In this document: positions 10,645 through 21,604 of the stretch, one piece after another
Position numbering within the stretch: the stretch's first letter is position 1
Layout: each line of letters starts with the position of its first letter
Assembly: GCF_963678635.1 (NCBI RefSeq)
Contig: NC_087069.1
Span: 24,232,303-24,296,302 of the forward strand
DNA: 64,000 bases
Source: Symsagittifera roscoffensis
Lineage: Eukaryota > Xenacoelomorpha > Acoela > Convolutidae
Direction of reading: 5' to 3'
Made by a program: the position numbers and the translations under genes
Notes under the pieces: generated by a model
Database searches by the model: none
What the model saw: the letters and a program-made list of their open reading frames with translations, nothing else
Told to the model about the DNA's origin: nothing

Positions 10645-11657
10645 GTGGCTTGCAACAGAAGAGAAGAAGACAAAGTCCTATACAAGTATAACGCGATAGT
10701 GTTGCCACAAATCTATCAGACAGAACTCTTATTCAGGTCGCATGATCAGATGAGCCATCAGGGGTTGGACAAAGTATATCAGAGGATCCTGAAGCGCTTT
10801 GAGTGGCCTGGAATGAAAAAGGCATGTGAGAAGTGAGTAAAAGCGTGTGTGTCATGCCAACAGGTCAAGGATCCAAGGAACTTGCGATTTCCTTTACAAA
10901 TGATCGAGTCGTCTGAATTCAACGAGGTGGTGCAGATAGATCATCAAAAGATATGCATGACAGACAGTGATTATAATCAAGTTTTGGTCATGATAGATCA
11001 CTTCACGAAGTATGCAGAGGCCGTGTCCTGCATAACTGCCTCAGCGGAAGAGACGTGCGACCACCTGATCATTACGTAGATAGCGAGACACGGTTGTCCG
11101 ATGACGTTTCAATCGGATAACGGAACAGTTTTCGACGGAGAACTCACGAAAGAGCTTATGAGACGCTCACAGGTTGCTCGTGCTCGCTCTACGACATACC
11201 ATCCCCAGACGAATGGCTTAGTGGAAAGGCAGACTCGAACGTTACTGTCGATGCTGAGGGTATATTGTTCCAGGTACATGACCGATTGGGACAGATACCT
11301 CCCACAGGTGATGGGAGCTTATGATAGCACGCAACACTCCACCACCGGAGTTAGTCCAAACATGATGATAACCGGACACAAGAAGTCTTTGCCTTGACCT
11401 TTTTCTACCCAGAGTATGAGGGAAAGAAAATGTCTCCACAGGTCTACGTGAGGGATGTGATTAGACGTCAGCAGGAGTTGAACGAATTGTGTAGACGAAA
11501 TACTCAGCAGGCACAGGCAAGGCAGAGGAAACGACTTGACAAGAGAGCAGCTGGTGCAAAAGTTTACTCGGTAGGAGACTACGTATGGGTATTTCAGAAC
11601 GTTATACCACCGAAACGAACGAAAAAGTCCTACAAAAGTGGAGGGGACTCTTCATGA
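10645..11657 (+). pseudogene. pol: integrase of pol (element 1)
   Basis: The HHCC zinc domain is visible (SHDQMSHQGLDKVYQ then CVSCQQ near 10850), then the catalytic core with D in VVQIDHQK near 10937, D in SDNGTVFDG at 11116 and E in NGLVERQ at 11224. The spacing is DD(35)E as in Ty3/gypsy integrases. TGA at 10834-10836, TAG at 11077-11079 and TGA at 11395-11397 interrupt the frame. The first two are what one transition in TGG and CAG would give. A frameshift near 11394 leads to the C-terminal part with VYSVGDYVWVF, a chromatin/DNA-binding-like barrel segment. Dead in this copy. Confidence 0.85.
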
Positions 11658-12468
11658 TTACGGAAGTGCACCAGCAGGGACGCTTTTATAGACTGAGTAC
11701 TGACCGAGCCGCCCACTAAGAGAACATTAAGCCACACAACCCATCGACAGAAATACTGGTGTATACCTGCAGACAATTGATGGACGCTGCTTGTGAGGTC
11801 AACGAAATGGAAACGAAGTCGTAGAGGAAGGAACAAGTACACCACTGGACCTGGATCCAAATGAGGTGATTGAAGCAGACGATGAAACTTTACCCTGCGC
11901 AGAAGAGGACTGGCAAGACCCTGAACAAAGGGAGGTTCCCAAGAACTTCGAACCGGATCTTCCGTTGACGATACAGACTCAACAGAATGACAGGACAAGA
12001 CCCGGAAAAAGATATAACCCTTACGGAAGTAGTGGACAGGATAGACCTAAAGAAGATAGTGGAAGAAAAATTGGGTCTAGAAGAAATAACTGTCACAGGA
12101 CATTGACATAGTCGATGATCATGACGATGAGTGGGTCGATGACCGGTCCAAGCCCGCGGTAGAACTCGACGACGAGCAACAGCAGTCATATGAACAAGAC
12201 TTGACAAATTATGGGTGTCTTGGAATGGCTGAACGAAATGACGTCGGACCCAAAGGAGACCAGTGTCACGATTCAAGATGTAGATCGTGAAAGCATGAAA
12301 TACATGAAAACCGAACGAGAGGATCCTTCCTGGGCTGCCCAGGAAGGGCGACTTCTCATTCCGGCTTCCAATCTCGACTTGATATCCGGTATGCGATCGA
12401 CGGGGACGTCGATGGATATTTTTGTCCGGGGAGTGGCGCAGGACTTACCCACACTGAAAATTTATTAA
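11658..12468 (+). pseudogene. pol: C-terminal tail of pol (element 1)
   Basis: Broken continuation of the integrase polypeptide, with reading pieces at 11866-12111 and 12211-12468 in one frame and the segment near 11650-11820 in another. It is strongly acidic (many D/E runs around 12100-12190) and ends with TSMDIFVRGVAQD before TAA. I recognise no domain. It lies directly upstream of the macrodomain-like ORF, separated by 33 bases. Confidence 0.5.
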
Positions 12469-12501
12469 TAAAAAAATTAAGAATAGCAAGAGAGACAGGA
12501 G

Positions 12502-13035
12502 ATGGAAACAGGCGAGGACTCTAAGAAACCGGACATAGGGAGGGTAGTTGAGTCATATTTTAACTTACCAAATGAATATTCAAGTAGCATTATACTAACA
12601 ATTAGTGATTTCATATTCAAAAATAGAACATGTGCGATAGCAATCACAGCAGGCATGAATTTTAAGACAGCGTTAGCAGCAGATATTAAGAGAGAATATA
12701 AAAACATAGAACTCCTTTGGAAGCAAAGACCAGGAATAGGGGGCGTAGCAGCCTTGCCTCCAGCGGCGTCACAGATACCGGTAAAGTACTTATGCTTCTT
12801 GGTGACGAGGGCGACGGAGAAGCGGTACGTGGACCCAAAAAATCTAGTCTTGTCCTTTACCAGATTGAGAGACTTCCTCGCGGAAAGGGAAGTGAAGGAG
12901 CTTTCGCTGCCACTGTACGATCCGAACAGAGGACGACTGCATCCACGGGAACTATACGCGCTGATACACGTAATCTTCTCTAATACTAATATACACGTAT
13001 ACTTGCATAAGAAATATTACTTAAGTATAGGCTGA
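12502..13035 (+). CDS. macrodomain-like protein (ADP-ribose-binding fold) in element 1
   Basis: An uninterrupted 177-codon ORF starting METGEDSKKPDIG, following the pol tail after 33 bases. Residues about 20-172 follow the order of a small ALC1/TARG1-type macrodomain. There is a hydrophobic strand with CAIAITAGMNF, then a helix ADIKREYKNIELLW, a GGVAALPP turn, the strand VKYLCFLVTR, the helix with LVLSFTRLRDFL, the strand KELSLPLYDPNRGR, the helix ELYALIHVIF, and the last strand NIHVYLHKK. Such proteins bind or remove ADP-ribose. The glycine-rich loop and the Asp expected in the second loop are not conserved, so binding without hydrolysis, or another role, is possible. It is one of the few unbroken ORFs of the element. 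The family call is by eye only. Confidence 0.55.
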   Translation: METGEDSKKPDIGRVVESYFNLPNEYSSSIILTISDFIFKNRTCAIAITAGMNFKTALAADIKREYKNIELLWKQRPGIGGVAALPPAASQIPVKYLCFLVTRATEKRYVDPKNLVLSFTRLRDFLAEREVKELSLPLYDPNRGRLHPRELYALIHVIFSNTNIHVYLHKKYYLSIG

Positions 13036-13403
13036 TTTTAGATGGCATACAGGGGGCGTCATACTAAATGTGTGTTGTGTGTAATATGTGTTATGTGTTA
13101 TGTTATGTTTTATGTTATTAAGACATAAGGGTATGAAGGAGTTAGTGACCACGAACAACTGCATGACGATCTTAGGAATAGATCCAAAGTTTGGACTGTC
13201 CAACCTTAGGTCGAATTCCAAAAATTTAGAAACTGATTGATTTTAGCAAATTGTAAGATCAAAATCTTTTTATCTGATTGTTTTAAATAAATTTTAATAC
13301 AAAACTAGTGCAAAGTTGACAAGTGTGAGATCCTGATTGATCATCTAATCACTCACTTGAGTTCAAATCGTTAAATCAATAATCAAATCAAAACCGAAAG
13401 AGA
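13036..13403 (+). other. non-coding spacer inside element 1
   Basis: About 370 bases between the macrodomain-like ORF and the next ORF. It holds a low-complexity TGTG/TTATG run at 13071-13115 and AT-rich sequence, with TTGATTTTAG at about 13238-13247 as a possible splice acceptor for the downstream ORF. No gene seen. Confidence 0.4.
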
Positions 13404-14486
13404 ATGGACAATTTCAACTTGGATGAATTGATGGACCTGGCAGAGGCATATGTAGGACCGATGATAGAAGCGATCTATCGTCGGCTGATGGATCGAGACT
13501 TTGCTCTGGAGGACCCAGAGGTAGTCATGTTGCTGACCGCCCTGATCAACATCTTGGGGCATGACAACCGTGGGGACCGCCCCACGGAAGTCCTGTTGAT
13601 GGCAGCATATGGAGAGAGGGGAGTACTAGACCGCCCGAACATGAGAGTGATGAGGTGGAGAAACGGGGCTCTCTCAGGGAGTGACTTGGCGAACGAGCCT
13701 GGATTGGGAAGTTCGAGGACCTACCAACCAGGTGAGATGCGCTTGCCCACCAAGACTAAGCCTGGACTGAGAAGAATGCATCGAGAAATGAACAGCGAGG
13801 CTGCCTCGTCTAGTTCACCACTGAGAGTAGCTGTGCCACCAAAGAGGGCGAGAGTAGAAGAGGAGGTTCAAACGAACGAAACCATGCAAGATCTAGATGG
13901 GATGAAAGACGAGCTGGAGACGACTAGAAAGGAGCTGGACGAGATGACCAAGACCATGCTCACTATAGAAGAAGATAGGGATATGTGGAGGAAGTTGTTT
14001 GAAGACTGCAACAAGAAGCAGAGCGAAGAGATAGAGCGCTTTAGGCGAGAAGACAAGCAGCGATCGGAGCGTCTGTCGTTAACGGCAGCCGTAGAAAAAG
14101 TGATACCTACAAGGCATATCCCTCGTGGGCGGTCCCCGATGGAACTCTTGACGCCTCGAGAAATGAGTCAGACTATTGAAACTCGACTTCCGGCTGCAAC
14201 TGGTCGACTGACATTCCCCGACCCGAGTGATACCTTAGGTGACCCAGTCGTGGAACAGACGACGAGGAAGGTGATAGAGACAGCTGGACGACTAGTGGCC
14301 AACAGGAATGCGCCAGGTTCCGGGGTGACTGCACCCTATGGAACAATCGATGACACGGGCAGAGTACAACTCTCCCAAGACGCGATGATAAAGAGGGTGT
14401 TAGCGATTCAACGTTACAAACGAGGAGCTCTAAGATCCCAGACAGGAAAATCCGAGGGATGCCGGCGAAGAAAGTGTCCCGAGTGA
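13404..14486 (+). CDS. coiled-coil protein of the accessory region (element 1)
   Basis: A 360-codon ORF starting MDNFNLDELMDLAEAY, with ATG 366 bases after the macrodomain-like ORF. Residues 1-75 are predicted helical, with FALEDPEVVMLLTALINIL. About 75-150 is a Ser/Pro/Arg-rich linker with a basic patch PPKRARVEEE. Residues 155-225 are a coiled coil (DELETTRKELDEMTK and similar). The true C-terminus is probably lost to a frameshift near 14440. The other frame there reads into the SGNH-like domain, so this ORF and the next were likely one protein. I recognise no enzyme in this half. Confidence 0.55.
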   Translation: MDNFNLDELMDLAEAYVGPMIEAIYRRLMDRDFALEDPEVVMLLTALINILGHDNRGDRPTEVLLMAAYGERGVLDRPNMRVMRWRNGALSGSDLANEPGLGSSRTYQPGEMRLPTKTKPGLRRMHREMNSEAASSSSPLRVAVPPKRARVEEEVQTNETMQDLDGMKDELETTRKELDEMTKTMLTIEEDRDMWRKLFEDCNKKQSEEIERFRREDKQRSERLSLTAAVEKVIPTRHIPRGRSPMELLTPREMSQTIETRLPAATGRLTFPDPSDTLGDPVVEQTTRKVIETAGRLVANRNAPGSGVTAPYGTIDDTGRVQLSQDAMIKRVLAIQRYKRGALRSQTGKSEGCRRRKCPE

Positions 14487-15484
14487 TTGATGTACAGAAG
14501 AACAATCAGTTGAAGTATAACTTCACAGGAGTTCCGGATATGGATCCGAGAGCCTGCTTCAATCGAGCGACCTGGAACCCAGCAGTAAACCTGCAGCAAC
14601 CGCCACTGGGGACATCCCATCTGATACTGGGAGACAACTTGGTTAGAGTGCTCCAAAATTTGAGGACTTCCTGGATCACCACGGTGATGGCTTTTGGGGG
14701 CGCAACGATAGCCCAGTTGTTTTGGATGGTGGAGCTGATGAACACAGGGAGAATCCCTCACGTAATGATCCTAGTAGGGACGAACAACATCTCGAGAGGC
14801 TCAGATGAGGAAGCGGCACTATGGGAATCGATGATGGTCTGCCTATTTACTACTCTCAGGCAGAAGTTCAACTGCGCGGTACTGACCGTATGCACTCCAC
14901 CAATGAGAACGATGATGTTGACAGCAGCAGGGAGGAGACATAATGAAGGAGCAGTCAGGTGGAACAACATCCTGAGGAATCTTGCAAGTAGGAATGCCGG
15001 AAGGATGATCCTTATGGATATTGAGCATGAGCTGAGAGCTATGGATCAGGCGAGACTGACTACTGACGGCATCCGCATCCACTATGACACCACCGAGGGA
15101 CAAGCTTGTCTGAACAGAGTCTTCCGAGAGTGACTAGATGAAACGGAAGTAGAACTCTTTGACACGGGAGTGCTGAAGAAGGAAGAGACACCGAACAAAC
15201 CAGCAATTTCAACAATTGTGCCTCCTAACCTGGAAACACGTTTGGGAGCGGTCCCAGCCGTGACCATCTATAGGCCGCAAAGCTCTAGCGAACCCGGACA
15301 AAGAACGGACAATCAAGATCGATATCGATTAGGCGAAGCGCCTTTGAGAAAAACCATCAATCCTAGACGAAGACTAGGGCCTGTCAACTCGACAGCGGAA
15401 ACGACCAGCACCTCTGATCGGATACGAGATCAGAGACGACAAGCACCAGTCGAGAGGAGCGACGCACAAACAGGAGCTCTCTGA
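14459..15484 (+). pseudogene. SGNH-hydrolase-like domain protein (element 1)
   Basis: Frame starting MPAKKVSRVID, 224 codons to TGA at 15131-15133, and open again in the same frame to 15484. The blocks of an SGNH/GDSL fold are visible: LILGDNLVRVL at residues 55-65 (block I, with Asn where the nucleophile Ser is expected), GGATIAQL at 80-87, VMILVGTNNISRG at 102-114 (block III, GxN), and DGIRIHYD at 203-210 (block V D..H). Loss of the serine argues for a non-catalytic, perhaps RNA- or lipid-binding, role as in the OSK domain of Oskar; that comparison is inference. The following 115 residues are basic and Pro/Arg-rich. Confidence 0.6.
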
Positions 15485-15633
15485 TGTGTTCGAGGCCCAT
15501 ACCTTCTCCCTGGCACATATAAAAGGATGATCTGATGAAACTGAATCTTCAGACGGTGAGTTTTGCAGCAGATGCCATGAGGATGCTGAATGGAGCGAGG
15601 TTATCTGTCAGTGGACTATAATCGATAACAGGA
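15485..15633 (+). other. broken linker between the two SGNH-like ORFs
   Basis: The two frames do not connect directly (frame offset 2, stop TAA at 15620-15622). Residues such as NLQTVSFAADAMRMLNGARL can be read in the downstream frame, so this is coding sequence interrupted by mutation rather than an intergenic spacer. Confidence 0.4.
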
Positions 15634-16677
15634 GTGGTCTGGTTGATAGATGCTGGCATAAACTTCAGCTCTACAACTGCCTTGAGATTTGCCGACCTAG
15701 AGGGACTGCCCTCTAACAATACAATGGGTCCAGTGAATGCAATACCGTTACAAGACGACAAACTGAATCACGATGAAGGAAACCGAGAAGAGAGACCTGG
15801 AAGGTTCCTGATAACGAGGGCGCCGATTGGACAACATGTGAAGATGCTCAGGCAGGTGAAAGCACCCCCAGGCCATGTGAAAGAAAGAGCGTACCCGAAA
15901 CAGGTGAATCAGGAATGTGATGTTCAGAGATACGGTAGGTTGCAGGCGATAAAGAAAGATGAGACCATCTTTGCTACATACGACAAGGCAGAAACGAGGA
16001 AGGCCAAGATCATGATAGTCGCGATTTCAGACTTCGTATATACCTCCAAGTCTTTGTTTTGGCCGGATGTGATAATGTTGGCAGCGGTCGACCTGGACTT
16101 AACACAATCCGTATCGATGGCGATCGGAGTGCAAAAGCAGACAGATATGAACCCAATCACAGTTGTGTTCGCTAGAATCAATGACCATCTACACAGCAGA
16201 GGTTTCCTGAGCAGGTTCAGAGAGCCTACGACAGCCGAAGCCGATGTATGGCCAGCGATAAAAGATATCCTCGAGTCAATGGGTGAAGTAGTGGATACCC
16301 TGAAAGAAGGTTTCTTTACCACGATAACACCGAGAGCCGTGTTCGCGCTCTCTCCGGGGTATGCACGTCTCCCGGATGGACTAACGTTCGTGTATGCGAT
16401 TGTGACTTTGCTCTCGGAAGGGAAATATGATGTGATCATGTCGGCCCCAAATCGCGAGATAGAAATGGAGATTCTGAGACGACTCAGGGCTGAACTACCA
16501 GCGGTTTGGTCGGATACCTCGGATGCGATTAGAGGGTTCAAGGACCAATCACTACAGATGCTAGTATTTGACGAAGTGCTGGGGTTGGAACTGTCCAACT
16601 TCAGTCGACAGCTCAAGTTGAAGCCAGGAATAGATGACGACCATCGAGTAATTGTGGCAATGTCGAATGATTTATGA
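15634..16677 (+). CDS. second SGNH-like accessory protein segment (element 1)
   Basis: A 347-codon open frame read from MVWLIDAGINFSSTTAL (the first codon is GTG-like context in a longer frame, so the real start is upstream and broken). After a Lys/Arg-rich region, residues 125-200 give a second, more diverged SGNH-like pattern: KIMIVAISDFVY (block I position), LAAVDLDL, and VVFARINDHLHSRGF (block III position). Residues 215-345 include a helix-strand alternation with YDVIMSAPN and DDDHRVIVAMSNDL, which may complete the fold. None of the catalytic residues is obvious. It ends at TGA, 9 bases before the next readable frame. Confidence 0.45.
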   Translation: MVWLIDAGINFSSTTALRFADLEGLPSNNTMGPVNAIPLQDDKLNHDEGNREERPGRFLITRAPIGQHVKMLRQVKAPPGHVKERAYPKQVNQECDVQRYGRLQAIKKDETIFATYDKAETRKAKIMIVAISDFVYTSKSLFWPDVIMLAAVDLDLTQSVSMAIGVQKQTDMNPITVVFARINDHLHSRGFLSRFREPTTAEADVWPAIKDILESMGEVVDTLKEGFFTTITPRAVFALSPGYARLPDGLTFVYAIVTLLSEGKYDVIMSAPNREIEMEILRRLRAELPAVWSDTSDAIRGFKDQSLQMLVFDEVLGLELSNFSRQLKLKPGIDDDHRVIVAMSNDL

Positions 16678-17838
16678 TTCCGAGGAATGGACATAGAGGA
16701 GGAAGGAGAGAGAAGAAAGAATTCCAAGGATACCAGAGCTCACTTGGAAGCAATGGTTTTAAGAACCAAACCAGAGGCTAACCAGTGGCTACACCTAACT
16801 CCTCGAGTAGCGGCATTGGGTGCGGATGCTTTTGAGCAAGGACCAGTGATGATCAGGAAGAATTATGCCTACCTAGTGAAGGAGGTGAACCTGGCCGAAA
16901 ATACTGAGGAAAAGGCAGCCGAGTTTGTAAACAGAGTGTGCCAAGTTACCCTGGAAACTTTCTGGACTCAGAAGGTGAAGGGGAAGAAGGCTTTGAACGA
17001 ACTGATAGCATGCTGGAAGGGCTGGGCGCCGGATGGACCGTGTCCTTCTTGGCGAAAGTCTACCCAAAACTCTCTCGATATTTGATAAAAAAATTCCTCC
17101 AAGCAGTAGTGGAATAATCAATCGTTGAAATACTAGCCTTGTTCGTGACGTTTGGAGCAGAAAACTTCATAAAAGGACCGGTTGTGCTGCTCACCAAAGG
17201 AATTCAAAACCTGCGATTAGCTGGACTTCTAACGTTGATTGCAATAACGCATGGAAACTTGGAAGGGCTGTTGAATTTGTCACGCTACCCAGAGCAGATG
17301 AGAGAGAACGTGAGGAAATTCGACGTGAAGAAAGCCACGGATTCTTGGAACAAGATAAGAGATTTGAGACTTACTCTTATCCAGTATCTACTGCAGCAGA
17401 ATCGCTTTGGAACAGGAGAAGATGAGACGATTGAGAGGGAGGAAGACGTGAGACGACATGTCGGGGCATGCCCCTGCTAACGGATCTAAGCTTGGCAATG
17501 AGGACCGATCCCTTAGCGTTGATCAGAGGAGCCACGGAGTTTGTGACGGTAATCTATAGACCAGCAGTAACGTTTGCGTTCCCTGATGTTAAGGTGGAAG
17601 CATACAGGAGGTCTGTGCTGCACCTGAACCTCATATCAGCAGTGGACGGGAGTGTGCTGAACTGGTGTGAGCAGCACGTATTGCGAGAACTCATGAGCGA
17701 AGATCTGTTGTTTGGAAAGATATCGGAGCCAGAAATGACGGTCGTCAACTTCGACAATCACTTTCGTGATCGTATGGGAGAAGTATAGAGAGAGCAAATT
17801 GAAGTATTTCCAAAGCTCTGGGATCTAAGGCCCTATGA
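16678..17838 (+). pseudogene. decayed continuation of the accessory polyprotein (element 1)
   Basis: Three successive open pieces in different frames, 16687-17085, 17139-17480 and 17468-17788, with predominantly helical, Leu-rich content (for example AGLLTLIAITHGNLEGLLNL). I recognise no family. The piece at 17139-17480 is faintly similar in layout to the 20770-20990 part of the next decayed frame (both have a LESLLNL/LEGLLNL helix followed by a Trp-containing helix), which hints that the two accessory regions are old duplicates. Confidence 0.35.
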
Positions 17839-17840
17839 CA

Positions 17841-18770
17841 AGTGTTCAGTGCGTATCAGCTGGACATTGGAGCAGGAGATTTCAAGCGAGCTTTTGTAAC
17901 TCATCGGAATGCAGTGACCACCGTCGTAAAGAGAATCTCCAGGATGAGTGAACGTGATGGAAGGGAGAAAGAAGAGATGTTGAAGGAAGATTTGGAGAGA
18001 AACGTGACGTTGTGTCTCCACAACAGCTTCTGCAGGAACAGAGAATCTAACGTTGACCCCTACCTTGTTGTAAAAAAGGGTAGAAGAGCAGAAGTGTTGG
18101 AGGACTGCTTCCAACAGCGTCAGAATAGCTACCGATGTGTTGCAAGACACAGAGACTGAAAGTGCAGAGTCAATATCGCAGGAGGAGGAGATGGAGCATT
18201 GACAAATGGCTGAAGAACAAGATGCAAAAAGAAACGAAATTAGAAGAATTTAGAAGTTTTAGAACTTCTAAACGACGAAAAAAGAAAAAACAAAGAAGTG
18301 ACAAAAGAGAAGGAGTTAAAACTCAGAATTGTTTTGTATGTGACAAAAAACTCAAGTGAGAAACTAAGCAATCAAGTTGTAATTGAAACGGAAAGAAAAC
18401 ACTTAGTTGAGTTTTGAATAATAAAGAATTTGTTGCATTTATAAAATAGTGGCTTTAGTTAGTGGCTTTGAGTGAAGAGTATGTTTAAATATTCTAGCCT
18501 GCATGATTGTTTTTAATCAACTAAGACAACTGATCACTCTGTGAGGACATGAAAGGTTTGGGTAATCTCTTGAAGAGGGAGATTAGTTCATTGTTCTTTC
18601 TAACCACAGAGTTACTTAATTTTAATATTCAGGACCAATAACAACTAAAATTTCCGAAGGGAAGAAGCATAGCAAGATAATGTTCGCTTGTTGGTTGGCA
18701 GGACTGTCCTGCAAAACTAACACCTTTTAAAACTAGGAGAAAAAGTTTTAAGTCAGGGCATTGACACTGG
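17841..18770 (+). repeat. direct repeat, copy 1 (accessory C-terminus and 3' region)
   Basis: About 930 bases that recur at 21826-22736 in the same orientation at over 90% identity. The first ~330 bases encode a basic helical segment (KRISRMSERDGREKEEML and FCRNRESNVDP). The rest is AT-rich and non-coding, with TTAGAAGTTTTAGAACTTCTAA (inverted TTAGAAGTT/AACTTCTAA) near 18250, and ends TTTTAAGTCAG|GGCATTGACACTGG, which looks like a splice acceptor. Copy 1 is followed by a further reading frame; copy 2 by the 3' LTR. Confidence 0.8.
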
Positions 18771-20200
18771 GAACCCAGTCCATTTTGAAAGTAGATCTCA
18801 ACCGACCACTAATGCGGGAAGTCCTTGACAAACTCGACGAGTGTGAAGGGAGATTGAGTGAGTTGTTGATCGACTCAGCAACTGACGAAAGTGAAGCAAA
18901 CTCTCCTATAAAGATGACGCCGCAAGAAGATAAAGGAGAAGTGGTATATCTGTCGAGAACTAGGAAAGGAACGATGCGATCGAAATTGGTGATGGATAAG
19001 ATTAATGAAATGAAGATGAAACAAGGCAACAAAGTGATACCGAGGAGAGCGGGAAAGACTAAGGTGGATTCTGAAATCTCGATAAAAGCTGTCAACTCAG
19101 CGGAAAAAAAACGAGTCAACGAAGCTATGGATTTGGAAGGGGGTGATAATCGATTGCCTGGCACAGACAGAAGGTTGACTGATGTAGCGATGCTGCCACA
19201 CATTCTCATGGCAGGGATAAAATCAACAAGCTATAAATGCAAACGGAGTGACCGCACTCTGACTGGAGCAACATTGGAAAAGGAAATTCTCAGCCAATGT
19301 GGGGAGAGTACCATGAAAGACTTTAAACCGTCTCCCATGAACCACGGAAAGTGAAGTGTCGCAGGACAACTACTACCAGTGGAGTATAACCGACTAACAG
19401 TATCGGAGGCTGTGTCGATAGATGAACCCGCCGGTGGATACATGGAGATGTTGGAGTACAGAAACACGGCCAGAGGACACTTAATGGCTCTGGAAGACAA
19501 AAGTGCCATGGAAGGTTATCTGGAGACCATGATGCAAGGCACCACCCTCAAGCAGAAGGCGTACTGGACTTTAGCGTCGTCTGAGATACAGGCAGAAACG
19601 ATGAAGCAGTTGGTGAGCCTTCCATGGAAAGCAGTGGTGTTACAGTACTTCGAAAAAGAGATGAGGACTGCGCCAAGAATACACGCTCTGATGGCAGTAT
19701 CTTACGTGAGAACTGAATTACAGCTGCGGTTCGCCTGGTGCATGATCGGACTGACTCGCGAGGAATATGATTAAGAGGAAAGGAAAAGATCAAAGGAAGA
19801 CAAGGTACTCCTGATGACGAGCATGAGATATCTGATAATCCAAGGGGGAATAGCAGTAGCGTGGGCGAAGCGGAGAGACGCTCTCTGCTTCATCCGGTTC
19901 ATGATAGAGCAAATTTCAGTGCTAGCCATGAACACCTGTGTCAAGATGCTGAGAGAGGGCGATGAACGAGCGAAAGCCTTACTCTTGTTAGCACTGCTGG
20001 ACGTGCATCAAAGCAAACCAATGAGGGTGAACATGAAAGAACCTGTGGAGCTAGAGCCCATGAGGAAAACAGATGAAATCAGGAGATTCTCAAACAAAGA
20101 GCTGAGGCTCACTAAGGAATCTATGGGAGCAATGCCGAAATCCAGTGAATACTGTGAACCGATCAGGAAGAAGTCTTACAGTTACGTGCAGGAATCATAG
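18761..20200 (+). pseudogene. second accessory polyprotein, N-terminal part (element 1)
   Basis: A single frame from about 18753 to 20200 interrupted by TGA at 19352-19354 and TAA at 19772-19774. There is no good ATG at the start, but a splice-acceptor-like TTTTAAGTCAG ends at 18752-18755, so expression from a spliced RNA is plausible. The first 130 residues are acidic and Lys-rich (KLDECEGRLSELLID). The later pieces are helical (MEGYLETMMQGTTLKQKAY; LLLLALLDVHQSKPMRV). No recognisable domain. Intact copies elsewhere in the genome would be needed to define the product. Confidence 0.4.
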
Positions 20201-20265
20201 GGATAGCGTACAATCCATTCCTAAATGAAGACATACACGATGGCTTCTTTAATTAAGAGCAAGCA

Positions 20266-21470
20266 GTGTTGCTAAGATTGTGGACGTCTAGAAATGCTAC
20301 AATAAGAAGCGCTGCTAATCAGCAAACCAGGCTGGGACTAGTCTTGGAGGAAAAGGTGACTGCTCTTTCCGTGCCAGAATCCGACAAACGAGGAGAGTTT
20401 GGATTGGGATTCTCAGATGAATTACTGAGAACGAGCTTGATGGTGGTATGGGAACTGATGAAACCATCATGGTGTCCGAGTCCCAACGCTTATTCGATAC
20501 TACATGCAACACAAGATGTACAGAGGGAACTAAATTCAGACTGTAATCTGCGTGATCTTAATATCATCTATGACGTGATGAAAACATCTCTAGGAGAAAC
20601 GGAGAAGACAAAGTAGAGTTGCCTGGCTGCGGACCAGAGGACTGGGTTAAACCTGGTAGCTGTCGGGCAGAAGTCTATGGACTAGAAGGTCACGTTTGTG
20701 GAGGCCTAGATTGCGTGAAAAACCTGGAGAAACAACACAAGCAGTTGACAATATTGTTTGGGAACATTGTGATGAAAGCGAAAACGGAAACGGAGCTGAT
20801 CGCAGATTGCCATGGAGGAACCGTGGTGAATCTAGTGACTGCACTAGGATTCTACAGCATGTTTGGTTTTTTAGAGTCACTATTGAATCTAGAACAGAGA
20901 CATGGGATGGTCACTGCCATCAGTGTAGAAGTATTCCCAGGAGTTCTGCAAACCGAGCAGAAACACATAGGAAAATGGAGAGAAGCAATCGAGGCGGAAA
21001 TGAACATCCGACACAATGAAACTTATTGCAGACCATCGGGAGCAAGATATTCGGTGGGATCGACATTAGCTCCAATGTGCAAGAGCAGATACCCAGTGCA
21101 TTTTGTAGCTGTGGGTGTGAAAAGTACGAGAACGATCGTGGATCAAGCCTTCTCAGTGCCAAAGTGTGTAAGACTAGCGATAATGTCGGAAAAGTCTTAT
21201 GAGTTACTGTGCAAAATGTTCTCAGCAGTTCCGGAGAAAACTAAGGAGGAGTTGGAATTGATAGTGGGAAAGAAGTTCATGGGATACGTCAGTGGGAACT
21301 TCAGTGACTTTGAAAGACAAAAACAGAGAGGATCAACCGTTACGGATTACAACACATTAGACGAGAATGATCAAGTCCACCGAGTGATGATGGAAGTGGA
21401 ACTACTACTGGAAGCTTCGGGAAAGCGGAATTGGAGAAGCATCATGTTAACACATGATGAGTTTCCCTGA
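20266..21470 (+). pseudogene. second accessory polyprotein, middle part (element 1)
   Basis: Two open pieces in different frames, 20266-20616 and 20619-21470 (283 codons, itself open throughout). Helical content with cysteines (KSRYPVHFVAVGVK; KCVRLAIMSEKSYELLCKMF). I do not recognise the fold. The 283-codon part begins MPGCGPEDWVKPGSC but the start codon is probably internal to a longer, broken frame. Confidence 0.4.
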
Positions 21471-21604
21471 CATTGCTTGCTGCAAACATGGTGGTATCCC
21501 GGAAGTAGTAATCTGGTGCTCTCAATGGGTTTACCAGACTCATCACGGCCCATAACTAAAGTAATAGTGGGAGTTATGATGGCGATCGATGGCTGGAGGC
21601 TAAT

